A stretch of 37,108 bases of DNA from JBBIQS01 sp037442205 (GTDB taxonomy: Bacteria > Myxococcota > Myxococcia > Myxococcales > UBA5297). Below, one piece after another: positions 29,837-37,108 of this stretch. Under the pieces are notes generated by a model, which did not search any database, was not told the DNA's origin, and worked only from the letters and a program-made list of their open reading frames with translations. Each line of letters starts with the position of its first letter. The first letter of the stretch is position 1. The stretch lies in NCBI GenBank assembly GCA_037442205.1, contig JBBIQS010000077.1, positions 1 through 37,108 of the forward strand, written 5' to 3'. A program made the translations under genes and the position numbers.

Positions 29837-32800
29837 GGGCGGCTCCGCAGGGCAGCGCGCAGCTCGGCCAGGTCGTCGCGCAGCGCGGTGGCCAGCAGGT
29901 CGCGCAGCAACGGATCCCGCTCGATCAGGGCTTGAGCCGACTCGGGATCGGCGGCGCCGCCGCGCGCGGCGAGGGTGGCCCGCAGGGCGGCGCCGACGTC
30001 GCCGACGGCCAGCAGCGCCAGCCGCCCGGCGCTGAGCTGCAGGGCCGTCAGCAGCGCCTCGGGCTCGAGCGAGGACAGGGCGTGGAGGGCCTTCTGGACC
30101 AGCGCCGGCGCCGGCTTGCCGCGGGCAGCCAGGGCTTCGGCCAGCTCCGGAACCCGCGCGGCATAGGGCTCGGGGACCAGCAGATCCTCGCCGCAGGCCG
30201 CCAGCGCGCAGCTCAGCAGATCGGCCAATCCCGCGGCTCCGGCGACGAGAGCGCAGGCCGCTCCCGAGCGCGACAGCTCGCCGGCGCGGACCAGCAGGAA
30301 GTCCAGGCCGCCCGGTCCCAGGGCGCCGGTCAGCGCCCCAACGCCGACGACCACGCGGTCGGGGGCACCCGGCTCGAGGAGCACCCGCGATCCGGCCTTG
30401 GGCGAGAGGTAGACCTGGAGATCCGCGAGCCCGACCAACTGCTGGGCCTGGCGCGCGCGGGAGGCCAGGGCGGGCGCGTGCAGCGGGCCGGCGCGGTCGC
30501 TCTCGGCGATCCCCAACCGCGGCCCGCTGGTGCCGAAGACCTGCCCGAGCGCCGGGGCACAGGCCCGGAGGAACTGGGCGAGCTCGCCGAGGGCCAGGGC
30601 ATCGGCCACCCGCGCCCGCACCTCGTCGGTCACTCGCAGGTCGGCGAGGCCAGGCAGCGGACCCGCGGGAGGCTGTCCCTCGAAGTAGCGCTCGGCCGAC
30701 TCCAGCAAGCGCGCCCGCTCGGAATCGCCGCTCTCCCGGACCAGCCTGGCGAGCGCGCGCCGAGGAGCGGCTGCCGCCGGGGCCAGACGCGCGAGCTCGG
30801 CCAGCTGGGCGACGCTCTGCGGCGTGGCGGTCTGCGCGCGCAGCTCGCCTTCGAGCACTAGATCGGCTCCAGCGGGATCGAGCTGGCGGGCGCGGGTGAG
30901 GAGCTCGGCGGCGCGCTGCGGATTCTCCCGGCGGTCGAGCTCGGCGACGGCGCGCAGCCTCGCGGCAGCGTCCTTGTCAGCCGTAAGGCCTTCCGCCAGT
31001 TTGAGCTCGAGGAACGCGAGGGTGGCGGCGTCGGCGGCAGACTGGGCCAGCGCCCGGGCCTCGGCGGCCAGCTCCTCTCGGAAGTCGCGCTCCAGCGCCT
31101 GGCGATAGCGGGTGAGGGCCTCCGCGTCGAGCCCGAGCGCCGAGAGGGCGCGAGCCAAGGCCGGCAGCCTCTTTTCGAGCGCGTCCTGGCCGAAGGCGTT
31201 GGCGAGCCCGTCCGCGGCCCGGACCAGCGCGTCCGGATCTTCCAGCCGCTCGGCGAAATCGCACTGCAGCTCCAACAGCTCGCGATCGTCCGGCAGCTCG
31301 TTGAGCGCCCGCTCGACGGCAGAGAGCGCGTGGCCGAAGTCGGAGAGCTCGTCGGCGTAGACCTGGGCCGCTCGCAGGCGACTATGTCGCCGCAGGGCGC
31401 GGTCGGACGCCTGCTCGGCATGCCAGGTCAGGGCGGCGGCGCCGTCGGCGAAGGAGCGCTTGGCGAGGTAGAGCTCGGCCATTCGCAGATAGTCATCGGG
31501 CTCGGCGACGCCCTTGAGGACCGCGACCTCGAGATGGCTCAGCTCCTCGGCAGCCTGCCCCAGGGAGCGGCAGGCCTTGGCGGCGCGAAGGTGCAGGGCG
31601 GCGAGCTCGGGCCGGTGCGAATCGGAGAGCAGGGCGGTGCAGGCCTCGAGCACCGACTGCGGGCGGCCGAGCCGCTCGCCGAGGCGCAGGCGGGCCTCCT
31701 GGACCGCCGCGTCCCCAGGGAGCTGGCGCGCGGCTTCATCGAGGTGAACCAGCGCCTCCTCGAGCCGTCCGGCCTGCTCGGCAAGCCTGCCCAGCTGCTT
31801 GGCGACTTGCGGGAAGGACGGCGAGGCCGGGCCAGCGCGCAGCCGGGGATGGGCCGTTTCGGGCTCGTGGAGGCCTGCCACCACCAGGGCGCTGGCGAGC
31901 TGGGCTGCCAGATTCTCGGAGTCGGGCCTGGCCGCCAGCGCCCGCTCGAACACCTCGGACGCCTCGCGCGGCTCCCCGGCCGAGACCAGGCGGCCGCCGA
32001 GATCCTCGAGAAGCGCCGGCCGATCCTCCGCAGCGGCGGCGATCCGCTCGTCGAACAGGCCGCGCAGCTTGGCGACATTGCGATCGGCGGTAAAGAGGTC
32101 GGCCAGGCGCAGGAAGGCGTCGCGGCGGTTGGGTTCGCCGGCCAGCAGCTCCACCAGGACCTTGCTCTCGCCGGCTCGGTCGTCGGCGGCGCGGAAGGCA
32201 GAGGCCGCCTTGGCGAGCGCTGCCTGCCGCTCCTCTCCAACTGGCAGCGCGGCGGCGCGGGCCGCCAGGGCCGCCGCCAGCTCGGTTGCGGCATCGGCAT
32301 CCGCCCAGGTCTGCAGCCGGGCCAGCGCGCTCTCGCGCAGAGGATCCAGCTTCACTGAGGCCAGCAGCTCGCGCCGAGCGCCCTCCCGGTCGCCCAGGCG
32401 AAGCAGCGCTTCGGCGTGCAGCTCGCGCAGCGCGGCCTGCTCTGGCGACTCGGGCTCGGAGAGGAGCTCGCGCAGCGTCGAGATCGCACTGTCAGCCTGG
32501 CCCAGCGCGAGCTGCTCGCGGGCCAGCTCGGCGATGGCATTGCGCTCGGCCGCGCGGTCCCGGCAAGCGCGCGCCGCGTCCACGGCCCGTGCGAAGGCCG
32601 CCGCGGCGCGAGCGTGATCGCCCAAGAGCCGGGCGGCATCACCCAGCTGCGCGAGGCTGCTCAGCTGCTTGCTCGGCTCCTCGATGATCGCCAGCTCGGC
32701 TTCGAGCGCCGTGCAGACCGCAGCCAGATTTCCCGAGGCGGTGGCGAGCTCCCTCAGCCCGGCCAGCGCCCGCGGCGCACCCGGGGTCAGGGAGAGGGCC

Positions 32801-35800
32801 TGGCGGAACGATTCTTCGGCGTCGGCGCGGCCCGCCGGCTCCTTGGCGAGGAGCTCGGCGCGCTCGCACAGCAGCGCCGCCCGCTCGCGCTTCCCGGCGT
32901 TGCCGCTGTGCGCGAGCACTTCCAGGCGGCGATCGATGGCCTGGCGCAGCGAGGCGGAGTCGCCTGCGCGGACCAGGGCCTCGTGCGCCGAGACGAAGGC
33001 TTCGCCGTCGGTCGCGTCGTCGAGGAAGGCCCGGATGAAGAGCCGATCGGCCTCCTCGGCGCGTCCCAACTTCTTGGCGAACAGGCCTGCCCGGTGGACG
33101 GCCGTCGCCCGCTCGGTCGGATCGCCGCTCTGGAAGGCCAGGAGGAGGCTCTGCGCGGCGGCGACCTCGCCCATCTCTGCCAGCACCTCGGAGAGGGCCA
33201 AGCGAGCGGGCAGGAGCGAGGGGTTGGCCTCGAGCGCGCCTTCGAGGGCGCGGCGGCAGTCGGCGGGCTTGCCCTCGGACCGGAAGGTGGCCGCGGCCTG
33301 TGCCAGCAGCCTCGCCCGCTCGCTCTTGTCCGCGGTGAAGGCCGCTTGCTGTTCGAGCGCGAGGGCCTGCTCCACCGGCCGGCCGCGGCGCTCCAGCAGC
33401 GCCGCCTTGGCGGCAAAGGGCGCGGGATGGCTTGGCGCTGCCTGCGCGGCGCGCTCGAGCATGCGCAAGGCCGCCGCCTCATCCTTGCCCGGGCCGTCGA
33501 GCAGCTCCGCCGCCCGCTCGAAAGCACGGCAGGCTTCTGCAGGATCGGTCTGGAGCACGGCGCTCGCCGCCAGGGCCTCGGCGGCCAGCGCGTGGCGCCC
33601 TAGCTCTTGAAGCAGCTGCGGAGCGCGCTCGCACGCCCGCTTGAAGCCCGGCTCCTGGGGCCCGCGGCCGACAAGGTCGAGCCAGGCCTCCGAGGCGGCA
33701 TCCCGGTTCCCCGAACGGTCCAAGACCTCGGCGCGCTCGAGGCGGGCGTCGCCGGCCTCCCTGGGATCAGGGCTGCGCCCCAGGCGCGCGAGCGCCGCAG
33801 CCAGGGCCGGGGCGTCGCTGGCGCTGCGCAGGTCATCGAGGCAGGCGCGCAGAATGGAGAGGTCGTCGGGGGCGAGGGCGCGCGCCCGGGCCCGCAGCGA
33901 ACGCGCCCGGGGAAGGTCGTTGAGCTGGGCCTGGGCGATCTGGGCGGCCTCGCACAGCAGGGCCGGGGCACTCTCGCCGAGCGCGGCCGCGCGCTCGAGC
34001 GAAGCCAAGGCCTGCTCGTGTCGTCCGAGGTCTCGCAGCGCGTGGCCGAGCCGCGCCTGGGCCCCGGCGTCGCCAGGGAGCAGGGCGACCAACTGCTCGA
34101 GAGCGATGGACGCGGCTTGGGAATCGGGCGCGGCGGCGGCGGCATCGCGCAGCGCGGCGGCCCGAGCGTCCCCTGAGAGCCGGTCGGCGCGGGCCATGCT
34201 CACCCGGTACAGGGCGGCGCGATCGCCGCGGCGGGCGTAGACCGCGCCGAGCAGCGAGAGCGCGCGCTCGGCGCGCTCGCCCTGGGATTCGAGTGCCAGC
34301 GCCGCCTCGAGGTGCTCGGCGGCCGCGCGGTCGTCGGCCCGGTCGCAGGCGACGAAGCCGAGCCGGTAGCGGGCGTGGGCCAGCTGGGGCAGCGGCACCG
34401 AGCCGGTGGCGCAGGCCACCAGCTTCCGGTCGAAGGGCTCGGCCTCGTGAAGGCCACCCAGCCGCTCGGCGATCTCCCCGCGGATGGCCAGCGACTGGGC
34501 ATCGTCGGGCGCCAGCGCGAGCGCCTCCTCGATCGCCTCGCGGGCGGCGGGGGTGTTGGCCGCGCCAAGCAACAGCTCGGCGCGCGTGCGGTGGAGGGAC
34601 AGGGCCTCGGAGGGAACCGCCTGGGCTCGCTGGCGCATCACCTGCGCCAGCTCTTCGGTGGAGCGGCTGCTGGTGCGCGCGACCACCGCCGCGAAGGAGC
34701 GGTCGTCCTGCGGGGAGAGCTCGAAAGCCCTGCGCTCGTCGTCGGCCGCGGCCTCCTCGTGGCCCAGCCCGCTGCGGATTGCCGCCGCCTCGAGCAGCTG
34801 CTCGCTGGCGCGCAGGCCCTGCTGGCGGGAGGAACGCAACTCCAGGAGCAGGGCCAGGCCTTCGAGGTCGCCGCGCTCGCGCAGCCACCCACGGTGGCGG
34901 GCGAAGGCGGCCTCGCGGAGCGGGTCGCGCGCCAGGACCTGGCCGTCAAGCTGGGCGGCGGCATCGGCCTGCCCGGACTCGCGCAAGGCGCCGCCGGCAA
35001 GCTCGGACAGCTCGAGATCTGCAGGATCGGCGTCCCGGGCGGCGAGCAGCACGCGGGCGGCGTCGGAAGGCGAGGAGAGGTCGGCCTGGAAGACCTGGGC
35101 GGCCTGCCTCAGCCAGGCGATCTTCTCCGCGGTTCGGGGCGTGCGAGCGGCGCGCGACTCAAGGCTCTGCGCCAGGGCGGCAAACCGCCCGTCATTGCGG
35201 CAGCGCTCTTCGTAGAGCGCCCGGGCCTCGTCGAAATCGGCGTCGCCGGCGAGCGCCTGTTCGAGGGCCTGGTTCGCCAGAGCCGATTCGCCCAGCTCCA
35301 GCGCGAGGCGCGCCAGGCGCAGCAGGTGCTCGGCGCGCCCGTGCCCGGAGGGCAGCAGCGCCACTGAGGCCTCGAGCAGCTCGGCCTCTCCGCGCAGATC
35401 GCCGCGGGAGCGCGACAGCTCGGCGGCGCGCAGGGCCGAAGCCAGGTCGGCCGGGTCGAGCTGGAAGGCGCGGCGCAGGCACCTCTCCGCGGCCAGCGGA
35501 TCGCCGGCGGCCAGCAGCTCGCCCTGCGCCCGAAGCCGCTCGGCGGCCGCAGAGAGGCGCTGATCGTCGATGCAGACCTCGGCGGCCTCTGCCAGCGCCT
35601 CGGCGGCGCCGGCGAGGTCGCCCTCGGCCCGCAGACCCTCCGACAGCTCGCTCAGAGCGGCCAGAGCGCGATCGGGCTGGCGGTTGCTCCTCGCCTGGGC
35701 GGCGATCTGGCGCAGGGTCTGGAGCAGCGCCTCCTGGTCTCCCAGGGCGCGCAGCAGGTCCGCGCGGGCCAGGTCGATCGGCAGCGGGTCGCTGGTGCCG

Positions 35801-37107
35801 GCGCGGGCGTTCTCGAGGAAGCGCGCCGCCTGCGCGAGATCAGAGAGGCTGGTGCGCGACAGCTCCGAGAGCTTGAGCCACAGGGTAGCGGTCCGCGAGC
35901 CAGGCGCCAGGGCCTCGGCATGGCGGGCCATCCCCTCGACTGCGGCGTTCGGATCTTCCTCGACGAGCTCGAAGAACAGGCGGTCGGCCGCCGGCGCGCA
36001 GATGGGCTCGCGCTCCAGCAGGGCGCGCAGGGTCGCCAGTCCGACGTCGCGCTCGCCGGCCTCGAAGGCGAGATCGGCCAGGCGCAGGCAGCGCTCGGCG
36101 GCGTCGCGGGCGTCGGCGCCGAAATCGGCCGAGGCCGCCAGCCGCTGGTAGAGGGGCAGCGCCTCGCGCAGCGAGCCGGCGAGGTAGAGCGAGTCGGCCA
36201 GCTGCTCGCGGACGCGGACGTCCGCCCGGTCGCGCTCGTGCGCCAGGCGCGCGTAGCGCAGCGCCAGCCCGCGGTCGCCGAGCCCCTGGGCCGCCAGCCT
36301 GCTCAGGCCCAGCAGCCACTGGGCGGCCTGGCTGGCATCGGCCATCCGGACGGCCAGCTTCTCGCCAAGCGGGAGCGCCTCCTCCAGCGAATCGCGCTCG
36401 ACGAGGACTTCGTAGAGCTCGCGCGCGGGTTCGGGATTAGAGCGCTCGAGGGCAGTGGCGCGCCGCAAAGCAATCTCGGCCCGGTCGAGCACTCCCAGGC
36501 GGCGCCAGGTGCGCCCGAGATCCAGGGCTTGAATCGCCTCCTGGCGGCGGTCGGCCTGGGGCAGCGCGAGCAGCGACTCGAGGGCCTGCGCGTAGCCGGC
36601 GAGGTCGCCCAGCTCCTTCGAGAGGTCGCGCACCAGCGCCAGGGCCCGGCGGTCGGCGGGGAAGGCGCTGACCGCCATCAGCGCTGCCTCGCGGGCGGCG
36701 TCGCGGCGGCTCAGGGCCCGCAAGTGCTCGGCGCGGCGCACCAGGGCTGCCGAGCGCTCGGAGCCCTTGAGGAGCTCGGCGAGTCGCAGCAGGTGCTCGG
36801 CGGCCGGGGTGCGCTCCCCTCGGGATTCGAGCAGCTCGACCAGCGCCGAGAGCGCCTCCGCCTCGACCTGCGGATCGGGCGAGAGCGAGAGCGCGCGGGT
36901 CAGGGCAGCGCGGGCCTCGGAGCTCTTCCCGAGCTCGACCAGGCGCTGCGCGAGGGCGAGGTGGCGGGCGGCGGCATCGGGCTCGCCCTGATCCGAGGCC
37001 AGGCGGGCCCGGCGCAGCAGCGCCTCGGCCTCGGACGCCGAATCGCCGCCGGCGCGGCACGCCTCGGCCAGGAGCTCGAGGGCGCGGGCGGGACGGCGCG
37101 CGTAGGG
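29833..37107 (-). CDS. Giant TPR alpha-solenoid protein (5' end beyond the window)
   Basis: The frame is open from the stop at 29833-29835 to the window edge, giving at least 2,424 residues; the first codons seen (PYARRPARALELLAEACRAG) are already TPR-like. Nearly all of it is degenerate TPR pairs of about 34 residues rich in Ala, Leu, Arg and Glu, such as RALAALSELSEGLRAEGDLA and DAGAQARLGHALRDLGRHEQ. The last 260 residues differ: no TPRs, with VVVGVGALTGALGPGGLDFL and LARAxEL-like helices that recall the fold around a lost HExxH protease site (inference). No signal peptide is visible. It starts an operon with a lipoprotein, queC and ddpX. A scaffold role is inferred. Confidence 0.88.
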   Translation of the reverse strand, partial: PYARRPARALELLAEACRAGGDSASEAEALLRRARLASDQGEPDAAARHLALAQRLVELGKSSEARAALTRALSLSPDPQVEAEALSALVELLESRGERTPAAEHLLRLAELLKGSERSAALVRRAEHLRALSRRDAAREAALMAVSAFPADRRALALVRDLSKELGDLAGYAQALESLLALPQADRRQEAIQALDLGRTWRRLGVLDRAEIALRRATALERSNPEPARELYEVLVERDSLEEALPLGEKLAVRMADASQAAQWLLGLSRLAAQGLGDRGLALRYARLAHERDRADVRVREQLADSLYLAGSLREALPLYQRLAASADFGADARDAAERCLRLADLAFEAGERDVGLATLRALLEREPICAPAADRLFFELVEEDPNAAVEGMARHAEALAPGSRTATLWLKLSELSRTSLSDLAQAARFLENARAGTSDPLPIDLARADLLRALGDQEALLQTLRQIAAQARSNRQPDRALAALSELSEGLRAEGDLAGAAEALAEAAEVCIDDQRLSAAAERLRAQGELLAAGDPLAAERCLRRAFQLDPADLASALRAAELSRSRGDLRGEAELLEASVALLPSGHGRAEHLLRLARLALELGESALANQALEQALAGDADFDEARALYEERCRNDGRFAALAQSLESRAARTPRTAEKIAWLRQAAQVFQADLSSPSDAARVLLAARDADPADLELSELAGGALRESGQADAAAQLDGQVLARDPLREAAFARHRGWLRERGDLEGLALLLELRSSRQQGLRASEQLLEAAAIRSGLGHEEAAADDERRAFELSPQDDRSFAAVVARTSSRSTEELAQVMRQRAQAVPSEALSLHRTRAELLLGAANTPAAREAIEEALALAPDDAQSLAIRGEIAERLGGLHEAEPFDRKLVACATGSVPLPQLAHARYRLGFVACDRADDRAAAEHLEAALALESQGERAERALSLLGAVYARRGDRAALYRVSMARADRLSGDARAAALRDAAAAAPDSQAASIALEQLVALLPGDAGAQARLGHALRDLGRHEQALASLERAAALGESAPALLCEAAQIAQAQLNDLPRARSLRARARALAPDDLSILRACLDDLRSASDAPALAAALARLGRSPDPREAGDARLERAEVLDRSGNRDAASEAWLDLVGRGPQEPGFKRACERAPQLLQELGRHALAAEALAASAVLQTDPAEACRAFERAAELLDGPGKDEAAALRMLERAAQAAPSHPAPFAAKAALLERRGRPVEQALALEQQAAFTADKSERARLLAQAAATFRSEGKPADCRRALEGALEANPSLLPARLALSEVLAEMGEVAAAQSLLLAFQSGDPTERATAVHRAGLFAKKLGRAEEADRLFIRAFLDDATDGEAFVSAHEALVRAGDSASLRQAIDRRLEVLAHSGNAGKRERAALLCERAELLAKEPAGRADAEESFRQALSLTPGAPRALAGLRELATASGNLAAVCTALEAELAIIEEPSKQLSSLAQLGDAARLLGDHARAAAAFARAVDAARACRDRAAERNAIAELAREQLALGQADSAISTLRELLSEPESPEQAALRELHAEALLRLGDREGARRELLASVKLDPLRESALARLQTWADADAATELAAALAARAAALPVGEERQAALAKAASAFRAADDRAGESKVLVELLAGEPNRRDAFLRLADLFTADRNVAKLRGLFDERIAAAAEDRPALLEDLGGRLVSAGEPREASEVFERALAARPDSENLAAQLASALVVAGLHEPETAHPRLRAGPASPSFPQVAKQLGRLAEQAGRLEEALVHLDEAARQLPGDAAVQEARLRLGERLGRPQSVLEACTALLSDSHRPELAALHLRAAKACRSLGQAAEELSHLEVAVLKGVAEPDDYLRMAELYLAKRSFADGAAALTWHAEQASDRALRRHSRLRAAQVYADELSDFGHALSAVERALNELPDDRELLELQCDFAERLEDPDALVRAADGLANAFGQDALEKRLPALARALSALGLDAEALTRYRQALERDFREELAAEARALAQSAADAATLAFLELKLAEGLTADKDAAARLRAVAELDRRENPQRAAELLTRARQLDPAGADLVLEGELRAQTATPQSVAQLAELARLAPAAAAPRRALARLVRESGDSERARLLESAERYFEGQPPAGPLPGLADLRVTDEVRARVADALALGELAQFLRACAPALGQVFGTSGPRLGIAESDRAGPLHAPALASRARQAQQLVGLADLQVYLSPKAGSRVLLEPGAPDRVVVGVGALTGALGPGGLDFLLVRAGELSRSGAACALVAGAAGLADLLSCALAACGEDLLVPEPYAARVPELAEALAARGKPAPALVQKALHALSSLEPEALLTALQLSAGRLALLAVGDVGAALRATLAARGGAADPESAQALIERDPLLRDLLATALRDDLAELRAALRSRP

Positions 37108-37108
37108 G

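Overview
The window is about 70% G+C with tightly packed genes. No rRNA, tRNA, phage, IS element or CRISPR array was recognised. Several traits suggest a myxobacterium-like (Myxococcota, former Deltaproteobacteria) chromosome: many lipoproteins, two with Cys-rich or Asp/Gly-rich low-complexity sequence, multihaem cytochromes, giant TPR proteins, a PPi-type phosphofructokinase and paired Get3/ArsA ATPases. This placement is an inference, since no marker gene is present.

Layout. 1-4.1 kb: the tail of an Ala/Pro-rich protein with a strong terminator; a leftward trio (LsrG-like isomerase/monooxygenase, Fe-type alcohol dehydrogenase, GNAT acetyltransferase); and, divergent from it, a nucleoside kinase with a ThrRS-like N-terminus. 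4.4-10.8 kb: a membrane redox module. It holds a 98-residue protein made of four copies of a 16-residue motif, a tetrahaem cytochrome c, a Tat-exported four-cluster ferredoxin, an NrfD-type quinone-site subunit and a polytopic DUF2339-like protein. A convergent hexahaem NapC/NirT-type cytochrome faces it. No catalytic molybdenum or reductase subunit is present, so the set looks like an electron conduit between menaquinone and the periplasm.

11-18 kb: an ABC exporter diverges from a tandem pair of Get3/ArsA-type ATPases, followed by a YjbQ-family protein, a TPR lipoprotein and an M48 membrane protease. 18-20 kb: a leftward pair that looks like an orphan type III secretion substrate (NolX/HrpF-like EF-hand segment, GTSGAS repeats, helical C-terminus) with a three-TPR SycD-like chaperone. 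Its promoter region carries a cluster of TGTTCC/GGAACA sites. 20-25 kb: mltG, a NarL/FixJ response regulator, a transglutaminase-like protein, a PPi-dependent phosphofructokinase and trmB.

25.2-26.4 kb: a stretch of lower G+C with two lipoprotein genes, one broken by a single-base frameshift exactly at its lipobox. 26.5-37.1 kb: ribF, a gene-free stretch with clustered palindromes, then a leftward, translationally coupled operon. In transcription order this operon is a giant TPR protein (at least 2,424 residues, 5' end outside the window), a small putative lipoprotein, queC and a VanX-type D-Ala-D-Ala dipeptidase.

The strongest candidates for undescribed biology are the four-repeat small protein heading the redox operon, the orphan type-III-like substrate/chaperone pair with its operator cluster, and the giant TPR operon.
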